Shown here: positions 35,766 to 47,370 of the stretch, piece by piece
Position numbering within the stretch: the first letter of the stretch is position 1
How the letters are laid out: each line of letters opens with the position of its first letter
From: Camellia lanceoleosa
Taxonomy: Eukaryota > Streptophyta > Magnoliopsida > Ericales > Theaceae
Direction of reading: 5' to 3'
Assembly (NCBI GenBank): GCA_025200525.1
Contig: CM045760.1
Span: 42,551,932-42,615,931 of the forward strand
DNA length: 64,000 nt
Translations under genes and position numbers: made by a program
The notes under the pieces: generated by a model
The model's input: only the letters and a program-made list of their open reading frames with translations
Told to the model about the DNA's origin: nothing
Databases searched by the model: none

Positions 35766-36210
35766 TGATGACGTAAATGTTCACATTAGATGACGTGAAT
35801 GTAAATGTTCACATCAAATGACGTTATGATAAAGTTAATGTTAAGGTTCACATTAGCATTGCATCAAATTACACAATCACAAGCCTCAACTTTCATTTGA
35901 ATATAAACATGACTGTATGTGATGATGTGAATGTTCACATTAGATGACGTGAATGTGAATGTTCATATCAAAGGATGTGAATGTGAATGTTCACATCAAG
36001 CGACATTGTGATAAAGGTGATGTTAAGATTCACATCAACATTGCATCAAATTACACAGCCACAAGCCTCAACTTTCATTTGAATATAAACATGACGTGTA
36101 AATGTTCATATCAAATGACATTGTGATAAAGGTGATGTTAAGGTTCATATCAGCATTGCATCAAATTACAAAACCACAACCCTCAACTTTTATTTGAATA
36201 TAAACATGAC
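35766..36210. repeat. Minisatellite of three long imperfect units
   Basis: Three units end with the same block (TTGCATCAAATTACA, then CCTCAACTTTCATTTGAATA and TAAACATGAC) near 35911, 36094 and 36209. They begin with GATGACGTGAATGTTCACAT-like phrases and contain GTGATAAAGGTGATGTTAAG. Units are about 115-180 bp because the front part is expanded internally in the first two. Confidence 0.75.
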
Positions 36211-36509
36211 ATAAATATTCATAACAAAAAGGGGGCAATTACATTATGTGTTGTCAATTACATAATGTTGATTGTCATTACCAATAGTAATCACAATCAC
36301 AAAAAGGGGAATATAACATATTATCATTGTTTAAAAATAAGAATGTTCACATGTTGTGAACGTTCACATCATTATATTAAATGAGAGAGAATTTTTCAAA
36401 AATGTATTGTGAATGTTCACATCAGATGAGAAAGAATTCTCAAGGCATTGAAGTCATTAAAGAACTTTCTGGAAAGGTGTCCATTTTATAAGATTATCAA
36501 ATTTTTTAA

Positions 36510-36632
36510 TAAGTTTGATGAAAATGGAGCTTTTTTTGATTTAGGATTTAGGGACATTAAATATCAACATTAAAGTTTGATGAAAATGGAGCTTTTTTGG
36601 TTTAGGATTTAGAAATATTAAATATCAATATT
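36510..36632. repeat. Two-unit 60-bp tandem repeat
   Basis: AAGTTTGATGAAAATGGAGC plus TTTAGGATTTAG and ATTAAATATCAA(C/T)ATTAAA is present twice in succession. The same pair occurs in duplication copy 2 at about 50499-50620, so it predates the segmental duplication. Confidence 0.7.
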
Positions 36633-36841
36633 AAATATAAAGAACTTTATGGAATAAAAGTATACATACATGGGATTAAATGGATTAAAAAATTCCTTCA
36701 TAAACTTCTTGAGTTAGAATACTTCTAAATGAGATTTATTAATAAAAACTCCAACAATGATTTAGTTCTATTTTGAGAAATTACTTTTTTTGACTTATTA
36801 TAAAAATATATTAAAAAAATAATATAACCTAACAAACTAGT

Positions 36842-38956
36842 TGTCAAGCCCAGAAATATTGCAATAAGATAACTCATATGAAGAATAAATATAAGAAATA
36901 ACATAAATTCATATATCAGAGTTCACTGTTTAACAAGCTATTAAATGCCATATAGGCTTTCAGCTTTCCAAGACATAGCCTGGTTACACAAATAGAGTCT
37001 CGCTCATTACACATTAAGCCCTTGGCTTTTCAAATAACACTCATGCACACATAAAGCATAACTAGGAAACTCTTGCTTCCCGAGAGTCCATCCATGCTAT
37101 TGCCTTGGAGGTAACATCTCACCTGCACCTGAAAATGATATTCCCGTATACGGTGAGCTAATAGCCCAGTAGAGATATGCTAAACATAATATGAGCAATA
37201 ACTAAGGGCTAGTTTGGCATAACCTAAATAAGCCAAAAAGTCAAAAAGTCGCTATCTTATTTAAGTCACATCATCTTATTTAAATCACATCACCTCTCTC
37301 ACACATCACATCAAACCCAACCTAAACCCAATCCAAACCCACCAATAAGTCAAAAAGTGCACTTTTTTAGGACATCCCAAACCAACCCTAAAACGTGAGC
37401 ATTCGATAAATGTTTGACTCACATATATCCATTCATAATCTATTTCAATTACATGACAAATGTATCCATGTTTCATAACAATTTCCATTTTCTTAACTCT
37501 TAATCCTGGCTCAGAACCTGGCCATACCCTTTTAAATGAGATTACATCTCATATCAACAGTACTATCATTTCAATTGAGATAAAGACTCAAATTAAACAT
37601 TTCGTACTTCACAATAGATACACATATTTGCTGTATCAATCTCAAACAAAACGCTTCCATACTTCATATATGATATACAGATTTGCTATATCAATACTTC
37701 AATAGATACACTTATTTGCTGTATCAATGGAGTACATCCCCTATCTTCTCCCAAACAGCATCCGATTTAAGAGTCCATCCCCTATCTTCCCTTAAACCAT
37801 GGAGTACATCCCCTATCTCCTCCCACACAACACCATGTATATAAATATCATCATATACATGTTCATTTAATACACAAATTTGATGTATTATCACAACCGT
37901 CATATTCGATGACATTTCAATTGATTAGTTTTAGTTTGCTTAAGCATCATGCATTGTCTACAACAATCACGACTATCCTCCACTGATAGCCCAAAGCAGT
38001 TATTTCTAAACAGAAAATAAATGCTACAACAGTTATATATAATCTCAATATTTTCAAAGTGAGTGATTAATGAATCCAACTCCACCATTCTACCTTATAT
38101 TGAGTCGATTTTATTATTTCCAACTCAATTTCATATTTCCGTATTAATTGTCATTAATTACAGTAATGAACCAAATATATCCAAACATGGCATTTTTCCT
38201 TTTTTCTCAATATTGACCCAAAGGCTCAAATATTATCAAAAACATCAATAATCTCCATATTAAACCCAAAACACACAAGTATGAGTCAATTGAACAAAAC
38301 CCCTATTTTCAACATTATACATCTCCAACCTTAAGTCCCCAAATCAAACCATCTATACAAATAACTCAACATTTATGTTAAAACACATAAGAATGAGTAG
38401 GAATCCCTACCTCAAATTCGGAGCTCAAATGGAGAAGATGAAAAGAGTTGAAACCCCAAAATCAATGAGGATGAAACTCGATCTCCACCACACACAACAA
38501 AGCCCTCGAGAAATTACACAACTTTGGTGAAGGAACTATGGCCAAAATCCCAATGGATTTGAAGAAATCAAAGGAAGAAGATGGTTTCTAGAGAGAGAGA
38601 CTCTAGATCTGGATATTTCTGAGTTTTAGAGAGAGTGAGAATTGCAAAAGTGATTTGAAAAGCAGCATTTGCGACTTGATAAAGCACAGTCCGCTTGAGC
38701 GTGAAACCCTACGCTCGAGCGTGAAATACGCTCTCCCAGTATTTTTGCGGACATAGGTCAGGCAACTTCGAATGCATTTTGAATTTTTGTTTTGAGGACG
38801 CCTCAACCCTTGAGCGCTACCCTTGAACCCATGAGCCGACCGGCAACTCGACCCGCCAAGGCGCCCTTGATTCAAGGGCGCCGCCGACCTCGACCCCCAA
38901 CCGACCCAGTCGAAGTGGCAAAACATAAAAGAAGGATTGAAACTGGGATTGCTACA
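36842..38956 (-). repeat. 3' LTR of Tekay-like element 2
   Basis: Starts TGTCAAGCCC and ends GGGATTGCTACA on the plus strand. It is 2115 bp, of which 183 bp is an inserted MITE (37206-37388). Confidence 0.93.
37206..37388. mobile_element. Harbinger/Tourist-like MITE inserted in the LTR
   Basis: GGGCTAGTTTGG at the left and CCAAACCAACCC at the right are inverted repeats. TAA is duplicated (37203-37205 and 37389-37391). The partner LTR preserves the empty site AATAACTAAAACGTG (about 44755), so borders and duplication are exact. This insertion happened after the retrotransposon arrived. Confidence 0.9.
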
Positions 38957-38972
38957 ACCTCCCCACCTTAGG
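38957..38972 (-). promoter_or_regulatory. Polypurine tract of Tekay-like element 2
   Basis: The minus strand reads CCTAAGGTGGGGAGGT directly before the 3' LTR start TGTAGCAATCCC. Confidence 0.85.
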
Positions 38973-39371
38973 AAATTTCATCCCCGAAATTAAGTACAAG
39001 TTTTCAAAACAAGTTTTTTTTTTTTTTTTTAACAATATTACAATTCATTACCCAACAACTCGACCCATTACCGGTCATTCCATCTCCATTCAAGAGACAT
39101 TTCACAATATATACTCAATATGCATTATTAGCATGCTTTTCCTTGAAATTCAATAATTTCAACATATATTCCACATTTCTATATCATATTCAATATTCAT
39201 GATATATTCCATGTCTACAATACATTCGACATATACAATGTTTCAATAAACTTCCATTTAGAGGCAAGTTTCAAAATATCTCCTTAAACCAAAACATATA
39301 CAATGTTCTACAACTTAAGACATATATGATGCTCTTAAAGTTCAATAGTATTACCAAATCCCGATATAAAG

Positions 39372-40745
39372 TTAAGCATCTACAAACAAGTCCGGATATT
39401 TTTCATGGACATCCACCTCACGTTCCCAAGTGGCTTCTTCCACTCCGTGATGTTTCCATAAAACCTTTACCAAGGGAATAGTCTTGCCTCGCAAGACTTG
39501 ATCCGGCCTATCCAAGACCCGAACCGGTCTCTCCTCATACGAGATATCCTTGTCAACTTCTAAATCGGTCCAATCCAGCACATGGGATGGATCCGGCTCA
39601 TACTTCCGAAGCATACTAACATGAAACACGTCATATACCCTGGACAACTATGGCGGTAAAGCTAAACGATAGGCAACCTCACCAATCCTCTCAAGGATCT
39701 CAAAAGGACCAATAAACTGAGGGGACAACTTCCCACTCTTCCCAAACCTCATCAATCCTTGCCTAGGTGATATCTTCAGAAAGACATGATCACCCATCTC
39801 AAACAACAAAGGTCTCCTCCTACAGTCGGCATAAGATTTCTGACGACTCTGGGCTGTAACAAGCCTCCTACGGATAAGCTCAACCTTCTTCGTCGTTTCC
39901 CTCACCAACTCCAGACCCAACAAAGGTGCATCACCCACCTCAGACCAATAGACTGGAGACCTACACGGTCGGCCATACAAGGCCTCAAACGGTGCCATAC
40001 CGATACTAGACTGGAAATTGTTGTTGTAGGCAAACTCCACCAAGGGCAAGTGCCTCTCCCATATCTCACTAAAGTCAAGGACATAACCTCGAAGCATATC
40101 CTCAAGGATCTGAATAGTACGCTCGGACTGCCCGTCAGTCTGAGGATGATAAGCCGTGCTAAAGGTTAACTTAGTGCCCAAGGCACTCTGCAAGCTCTGC
40201 CACAACCTAGCAGTCAAACGAGGATCTCTATCTGAGACAATCGTCACTGGGATCCCGTGCAATCTCACTATATCCCGAATATACAAATCGGCCAGATGAT
40301 CCACCGAATCTCTCACGCGCATAGGAATGAAGTGCGCCGACTTAGTCAACCGGTCTACAACCACCCAAATAACATCACTACCCCGCTGAGTCCTCGGAAG
40401 ACCTACAACGAAGTCCATAGTAACATGCTCCCACTTCCACTCGGCAATAGGCAAGGGCTGTAACAAACCCGTTGGCCTCTGATGTTCGGCCTTCACTTGC
40501 TGACAAGTAAGACACTTAGACACGAAAACTGCCACATCTCTCTTCATTCCCCGCCACCAAAACTGGCGACCCAAATCCTGATACATCTTGGTGCCACCTG
40601 GATGCACCGCAAGGCGTGAATGGTGAAACTCTCGGAGTACCTCCTCTCGGCAGGACTCTGGCACAAACAATCGGTCTCGGTATCTCACACTCTGGTCGGG
40701 ATACTCAGACCAACCCTTCTCAACCTTCCCACTGGAGATCTTCTC
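39372..40745 (-). pseudogene. Tekay 2 integrase with chromodomain-like C-terminus, broken
   Basis: The frame 40688-39648 contains the H-H-C-C zinc finger ([29 protein letters not shown]), the DDE core ([44 protein letters not shown]) and GPFEILERIGEVAYRLALPP. A TAG stop at 39648-39650 separates it from the tail (39647-39372), which includes VYDVFHVSMLRKYEPDPSHV and a chromodomain-like VKVLWKHHGVEEATWERE. A TGA near 40740 lies upstream, in the linker from RNase H. All are in one frame, so only point nonsense changes, not indels, break this part. Confidence 0.92.
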
Positions 40746-41495
40746 TCAAAGGGATTCCACTTCAAGGTCACCTCTCTGTGCCTCTAACACCCTAGTCACA
40801 AGTGTAGGCTGCGCAACAACAGAAAACAAGGCCGCAGCCTCAACGGATTCGCCCAGAAGCAAATCAAACTCGCCAAGTGCCCCCAACATCTCCCACTCCC
40901 GGATGGCTATACAAGCTACCTCACCTATGGATTTCCTGCTAAGGGCATCGGCCACAACATTGGCCTTCCCCGGATGATATTGCAACTCGAAGTCATAATC
41001 CTCAATAAACTCCATCCACCTCCTCTGCCTCAAATTCAAGTCTTTCTATGTAAACAGATATTTCAGACTCTTATGATCCAAGAACACCTCGAATCTCTCA
41101 CCATAAAGGTAGTGTCTCCAAATCTTCAAGGCAAAGATCACAGCTGCTAACTCTAGGTCATGTGTAGGGTAATTCTTCTCGTGTATTTTCAGCTGACGTG
41201 AGCCATAGGCTACCACTTTCCCCTCTTGCATCAACACACAACCCAAACCCTCTCGTGAGGCATCACAATAGACTGCATAACCCAATCCTCTCTCCGGAAT
41301 AATCAAGACTGGGGTGGTGGTCAATCTAACTTTCAGCTCTTGGAACGACTTTTCACAAGTCTCATTCCATACAAATTTGACTTCCTTCCGAGTCAGTCTA
41401 GTCAACGGCGAAGCTAACCTGGATAAATCCTTCACAAACCGTCGGTAGTACCCAGCTAATCCCAGAAAACTACGGATCTCAAACACACTCTTAGG
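40746..41495 (-). pseudogene. Tekay 2 RNase H, broken by stops
   Basis: 41486-41046 gives the RT connection and RNase H ([58 protein letters not shown]). It is cut at TAG 41046-41048 within a stretch that reads FTQKELN in element 1. 41039-40746 resumes with [20 protein letters not shown] and [11 protein letters not shown]. Another TAG near 41487 separates it from RT. Same frame throughout. Confidence 0.9.
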
Positions 41496-42308
41496 CTATG
41501 CCCAATCTTGCACTGCCTCAATCTTGGATGTATCAACAGACACCCCTTCTCCAGAAACTACATGGCCTAAGAACTTGACTTCTCTTAGCCAGAATTCACA
41601 CTTCCCAAACTTGGCATAAAGCTTATGGACTCTAAGTAATTCAAGCACCACTCTCAAGTGCTTCTCGTGCTCTTCCTTAGAAGGTGAATAGATAATGATG
41701 TCGTCCACAAAAACGACCACAAAACGATCCAAGAATTCCCAGAAGATCCGGTTCATCAAGTCCATAAAGACTGCCGGTGCATTGGTGAGCCCAAAAGGCA
41801 TCACCAAAAACTCATAATGGCCATACCGCATACGGAATGCCGTCTTCGGAATATCCTCCTCCCTGACCCTCAACTGGTGGTAACCCGATGTCAAGTCTAT
41901 CTTAGAGAAACAACGGGAACCCTTCAACTAGTCAAACAAATCATCGATACGGGGCATAGGGTACTTATTCTTAACCGTAGCCCGATTCAACTTCCGGTAG
42001 TCGATACAAAGTCTCAAGGCACCATCTTTCTTTTTAGCAAAGAGGGCCGATGCTCCCCACGGCGAAACACTTGGGCGAATAAAGCCCTTATCCAGCAACT
42101 CTTGGAGCTGAATCTTCAACTCAACTAACTCAGCTAGGGCAAAACGATAAGGTGCCATAGAAATCAGCGCCGTGCCGGGCACTAGATCAATAAAGAACTC
42201 AATCTCTCGATGAGGTGGCAAACTAACAAGATCCTCGGGAAAGACGTCCGAGTACTCGCAAACCACTCTCAGCAACACAATCTGGGTCTCACCACGCTCA
42301 TTACTCAA
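41496..42308 (-). pseudogene. Tekay 2 reverse transcriptase, one internal stop
   Basis: 42308-41928 carries the fingers region ([40 protein letters not shown]). TAG at 41928-41930 replaces a Gln of element 1 (DQLQG). 41927-41496 then reads [34 protein letters not shown] and the catalytic [20 protein letters not shown] with F-V-D-D intact. All catalytic residues remain, so inactivation is by nonsense changes and by the frameshift upstream of 42308. Confidence 0.92.
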
Positions 42309-42772
42309 AAAGCTAGCAAGTAGACCACTAAGCTCGTTCCGCCCTGCGGATCATATACCGGTGGCAATACACTACCAACCCGATCCCCTAGAAAATGGAA
42401 ACAATCCCTGCTCAAGGTACATACTGTGACCTTCTGGCGGTAACAATCAATAACTGCCCGGTATGACGATAACCAGTCCATACCCAGAATAACATCAAAT
42501 CCCGACATAGGCATAACTACAAAAGGAAAAGGAAGCCGACGATCAGCGACCTCTATATCACAATCTCTATATCCGTGTTTCAAAATCAACTCACCCCCAA
42601 CAGGTGATACTACACATATAGGAGATGCTAACTATGCCAACTCCAATCCCAAAACAGATGCAAATGCAGCAGATATAAAAGAATGGGATGCTCCCGTATC
42701 AATCAACACATTAGCAACCGAGTTGCAAAACAAGAAGGTACCTCTCACAACAGATGGAGCCGGTACAAGATC
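42305..42772 (-). pseudogene. Tekay 2 aspartic protease
   Basis: In the frame continuing from gag past a TAG (42773), the active site VLIDTGASHSFISAAF reads at about 42660-42710. After another stop near 42630, GFDVILGMDWLSSYRAVIDC reads at about 42515-42455. The protease frame ends at 42305 and RT starts in a different frame, the only frame change in the element's pol. Confidence 0.85.
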
Positions 42773-44017
42773 CTACGCAGTAACAGCATACACACGCCCA
42801 GATGGTTTCTGATCTACCTGCTCACCCCTAGGAGCATCAGACTGCTGCACAGACTGGGACGTTGAAGCCCCATGATTGGCCCTCGAGGCCTGAACTGACT
42901 GAGCTGGCTGATGACTCTGAGTTTGCCTCAAACCAGATGCACTAGATGTGCCACTCAACTGCGGGTGAAACCTCTTCAGGTGCCCCGCATGACCACACTG
43001 GTAACAAGACAGTGGCTGGTCTCTACTCTGACTCTGGCTCTGAGGTCGAGCCGGCCTTCGCCTTCGCCTCCTCCTTCCGGGCAACCGAGACTTGTGGCCC
43101 AGCTGACCACATTTGAAGCAAGTAACGTCTCCCTGACTGCCTCTCCCAGAACCTGAACTCGGCACTGGAAAGGTAGATCTAGTAAAAGCTCCATGGGACT
43201 GCTGAAGGTTAGAACCACTCTGCCTCCTATCGTCCCCCTGACCATCCTGACTCCTCTTGGAGCCCCTCTGCCTCTCCTCCTCCCCCTGCATCATAATCTC
43301 TATATGGGCTGCAGCATCTACAAGGCGTCTATAATCTCGGGTCACAAAACCCCCAACTCTCATCTTGAGGCCATGCCTTAACTTCTTCTCAAACTCAAGA
43401 CAGCGGCATTCCTCAGACGCCAACCTGGATAGATTGGTAAATGCGGCTTCAAACTCGGCCACTAATAAACTCAGCTGCTTCAGCTGGCAAAACTAGTCTC
43501 TCAGCTTCTCCTTGATAGCTGGAGATAGAAACTTCTCTTGGAAAGCATCTACAAAAGCCTCCCACGTGCCACCAATACGACCCCTCATGTACTTCCACCA
43601 CTGACCCGCATCCCCCTTAAGCTGGAAGGATGCCAAGGTCACCTTCAAAGCCCCATCTTCGATGTCAAGCATCTCAAACATCTTGGTTATCTGTTCGAGC
43701 CATTCATCAGCTTTCAGTGGCTCTTTTGGATCCCCAACAAACTCATTCGGATTAGACCGGAAAAACTCCCTCTTCATAAAGGAAGGTCCTGCATCAACAA
43801 CTTGGGCCTGAACTAGATTCTCAGCTCTGAGAATGCCCATGGACTCCCTCAATGCTCCTGCTATCTCACGGGCTAAGGCACCCATGGCCTGTTGACCCGC
43901 TAGCTCGGCCACATTCGCCTGACCAACACCCTCCTGCTGCACCGGAATCTCATCCGGTATAGGCACCTCCCGCCTCCTAGGCCTACCTCGCCTACCGCCA
44001 CGTCCTCGTCCTGACAT
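42773..44017 (-). pseudogene. Tekay 2 gag, one internal stop
   Basis: The natural start is the ATG at 44017, giving MSGRGRGGRRGRPRRR, a basic start like that of element 1. The capsid region follows (REFFRSNPNEFVGDPKEPLK, AGQWWKYMRGRIGGTWEAFV). A TAG at 43493-43495 interrupts it. 43462-42773 continues with VAEFEAAFTNLSRLASEE-type sequence and two zinc knuckles, CFKCGQLGHKSRLPG (last Cys lost) and CYQCGHAGHLKRF (last Cys lost). Loss of the fourth ligand in both knuckles suggests decay of RNA binding. Confidence 0.9.
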
Positions 44018-44396
44018 CCTAATAAAGGTAACAAATAACATTAGCATATTCATAAATGTGCCGAAGCTAAAACACTCGCGTTCTAAGGTATGGACAACTA
44101 TAATTCATTCCACGTAAGCACATAATCACATAAGCACATACAAATTTCATTTCCGGATAATGATAGTCCCGAGGCGTTGCTAGAGTTCCGTTTAGAAATA
44201 GCATTGATCAAGTGCTTTTCTGACAAGACTCATAGAAACCCAAGGATCCAACCAACATCCTAGAAACTAAATCCCATACTCATATAGTCACATAACATTA
44301 CATCTAAGTCTTTAACAAGCGAGACAAACCCATTGTGATACTAATCACTTCCCACACACCCAAAGTATTCGAACCCGGTACGCTCTGATACCAAGT
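44018..44396 (-). other. Tekay 2 leader with iMet-type primer-binding site
   Basis: Untranslated leader. TGGTATCAGAGC is read on the minus strand at 44393-44382, 3 nt from the LTR end. Confidence 0.85.
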
Positions 44397-46343
44397 TGTC
44401 AAGCCCCGAAATATTGCAATAAAGATAACTCATATGAGGAATAAATATAAGAAACAACATAAATTCATATATTAGAGTTCACTATTTAACAAGCTATTAA
44501 ATGCCATATAGGCTTTCATCTGTCCAAGACATAACCTGGTTACACAAATAGAGTCTCGCTCATTACACATTAAGCCCTTGGCTTTTCAAATAACACTCAT
44601 GCACACACAAAGCATAACTAGGAAACTCTTGCTTCCTGAGAGTCCATCCATGCTATTGCCTTGGAGGTAACATCTCACCTGTACCTGAAAATGATATTCC
44701 CGTATACGGTGAGCTAACAGCCCAGTACAGATATGCTAAACATAATATGAGCAATAACTAAAACGTGACCATTCGATAAATGTTTGACTCACATATATCC
44801 ATTCATAATCCATTTCAATTACATGACAAATGTATTCATGTTTCATAACAATTTCCATTTTCTTAACTTTTAATCCTGGCTCAGAACCTGGCCATACCCT
44901 TTTAAATGAGATTACATCTCATATCAACAGTACTATCATTTCAATTGAGATAAAGACTCAAATTAAACATTTCGTACTTCACAATAGATACACATATTTG
45001 CTGTATCAATCTCAAACAAAACACTTCCATACTTCATATATGATATACAGATTTGCTATATCAATACTTCAATAGATACACTTATTTGCTGTATCAATGG
45101 AGTACATCCCCTATCTTCTCCCAAACAGCATCCGATTTAAGAGTCCATCCCCTATCTTCCCTTAAACCGTGGAGTACATCCCATATCTCCTCCCACACAA
45201 CACAATGTATATAAACATCATCATATACATGTTCATTTAATACACAAATTTGATGTATTATCACAACCGTCATATTCGATGACATTTCAATTGATTAGTT
45301 TTAGTTTGCCTAAGCATCATGCATTGTCTACAACAATCACGACTATCCTCCATCGATAGCCCAAAACAATTATTTCTAAACAGAAAATAAATGCTACAAC
45401 AGTTATATATAATCTCAATATTTTCAAAGTGAGTGATTAATGAATCCAACTCCACCATTCTACCTTATATTGAGTCGATTTTATTATTTCCAACTCAATT
45501 TCATATTTCCGTATTAATTGTCATTAATTACAGTAATGAACCAAATATATCCAAACATGGCATTTTTCCTTTTTTCTCAATATTGACCCAAAGGCTCAAA
45601 TATTATCAAAAACATCAATAATCTCCATATTAAACCCAAAACACACAAGTATGAGTCAATTGAACAAAACCCCTCTTTTCAACATTATACATCTCCAACC
45701 TTAAGTCCCCAAATCAAACCATCTATACAAATAACTCAACATTTATGTTAAAACACATAAGAATGAGTAGGAATCCCTATCTCAAATTCGGAGCTCAAAT
45801 GGAGAAGATGAAAAGAGTTGAAACCCCAAAATCAATGAGGATGAAACTCGATCTCCACCACACACAACAAAGCCCTCGAGAAATTACACAACTTTGGTGA
45901 AGGAACTATAGCCAAAATCCCAATGGATTTGAAGAAATCAAAGGAAGAAGATGGTTTCTAGAGAGAGAGACTCTAGATCTGGATATTTCTGAGCTTTAGA
46001 GAGAGAGAGGATTGCAAAAGTGATTTGAAAAGCAGCATTTGCGACTTGATAAAGCACAGTCCGCTCGAGCGTGAAACCCTACGCTCGAGCGTGAAATACG
46101 CTCTCCAGTATTTTTGCGGACATAGGTCAGGCAACTTCGAATGCATTTTGAATTTTTGTTTTGAGGGACGCTGCCTCTCAACCCTTGAGCGCTACCTTGA
46201 ACCCATGAGCTAACCGGCAGCTCGACCTACAGCCGCTTGACCTCAAGGGCGTTGCCCCTGGACCCCTGAAGGACGCCGCTCGAATTTCAACTGCCCAACG
46301 AGTGGCAAAACATAAAAGAAGGATTGAAACCGGGATTGCTACA
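44397..46343 (-). repeat. 5' LTR of Tekay-like element 2
   Basis: 1947 bp, starting TGTCAAGCCC and ending GGGATTGCTACA on the plus strand. It lacks the MITE of its partner and differs near 46165-46300, where the two LTRs diverge in a GC-rich block. An inverted pair CGCTCGAGCGTGAAA lies near 46063-46096. Confidence 0.93.
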
Positions 46344-46734
46344 CTAATAAACTTCTTGGGCTGTGATTGAAACCCCCTCAAGCCTCCACCTCCACCACCC
46401 CCACACACACGTGGGGTTGGTGATTGGAGATAAATAAATAAATAAATAAAAATTGACCAATCAGAGGCTAGTAGGGGTCGTGAGGGTAACCCCCAGAGGG
46501 GGTCCAAATCTTTTTCTTACACTTCTCATTGGTTGTTTTGAAAAATTAGTTGAAAGTTAATTTTTAATTTTTTTTTTTAATATTATATAAAAAGGGGTAA
46601 ATAATAAATACATCTTTTAAGATTTGCTTAAAGTACAGATTATTTTTTGTAATATGAAAAATTACAAATACTCCATTGTAAGAATTTTTAATTTAACAGA
46701 ATTAAACAAAAAAATAAAATTCATAATTGCTCAG
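46344..46734. other. Right part of duplication copy 1
   Basis: Non-coding. From about 46520 it matches 50995-51215. The first 170 bp, including a TAAA repeat at about 46428-46450, has no counterpart in copy 2. Confidence 0.6.
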
Positions 46735-47324
46735 ATGACGTTGTGATAAAGGTGATGTTATAGAGATGGCAATCAGAACCCGGCCTGACGGGGACCCGAT
46801 CTCCCGACCCCGAATTGAGCGGTTATTCCCCGAAAAATACCCACGACGGGCCGGGGATGGTATTAAAAATTAAATCCCCTATGATATTCGGGCCGGAGAC
46901 GGGGATACATGATTCAGCCTTGGACCCGGCCTTGCCCCGGACCCGATCCCCGGCCTGGTTTCCCCCTATGTGAAATTACTCTTTTGCCCCTGCTTATATA
47001 TAACATATGTGTGTGTGTAGGGTTTTGTTTGAACACACAACACAGAGTCATCTTCTCTGCTCCTGCTCTCTCTCTCTCTCTAGGGTTTCGCCTTCCTCTC
47101 TCTCTCTCTTTTTCACACAATGACGGGCACCGATCATCCGTCACCGCCGATCCTCCCTCACCCCCGATCCTCCCTCATCGTCACTCGTACCTCACTGTGG
47201 ATCCTCTTTCTTCACCGCCTCTGCTGCTTCTCTCTCTCTCTCTCTCTCACACACGACGACTGCTCGCCCCTCACCGCCACTCCTCCCTGGCTAGCGGTCC
47301 TCCCTCACCGCCGATTTCAAAGGG

Positions 47325-47326
<2 letters not shown>

Positions 47327-47368
<42 letters not shown>
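47327..47368. repeat. CT microsatellite in the hAT 5' region
   Basis: (TC)n of about 42 bp, followed by TA runs at about 47395-47416, 47475-47489 and 47577-47597. The long frame 46909-47421 is a product of this low-complexity sequence. Confidence 0.9.

Positions 47369-47370
<2 letters not shown>

Larger units (their letters stand above)
36842..46343 (-). mobile_element. Tekay-like Ty3/gypsy retrotransposon 2, complete with both LTRs
   Basis: The LTRs 36842-38956 and 44397-46343 are nearly identical except for a 183-bp MITE in the left one. Flanks are CTAGT (36837-36841) and CTAAT (46344-46348), a 5-bp duplication with one change. The primer-binding site is at 44382-44393 and the polypurine tract at 38957-38972. 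Gag-protease-RT-RNase H-integrase run on the minus strand with at least eight in-frame stops and one frameshift. Protein similarity to element 1 places it in the same broad Del/Tekay type, but the LTRs are unrelated in sequence. Confidence 0.93.
35766..46734. repeat. Tandem segmental duplication, copy 1 (interrupted)
   Basis: Own sequence is 35766-36841 plus 46344-46734. It matches copy 2 at 46735-46760, 50106-50880 and 50995-51215. Shared phrases include AAAGGTGTCCATTTTATAAG, AAAGTATACATACATGGGA and, on the right, GAAAGTTAATTTTTAATTTT. The gypsy element 36842-46343 is inserted at AACAAACTAGT, where copy 2 keeps the uninterrupted AACAAACTAATGAACTT (about 50869). Confidence 0.75.
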
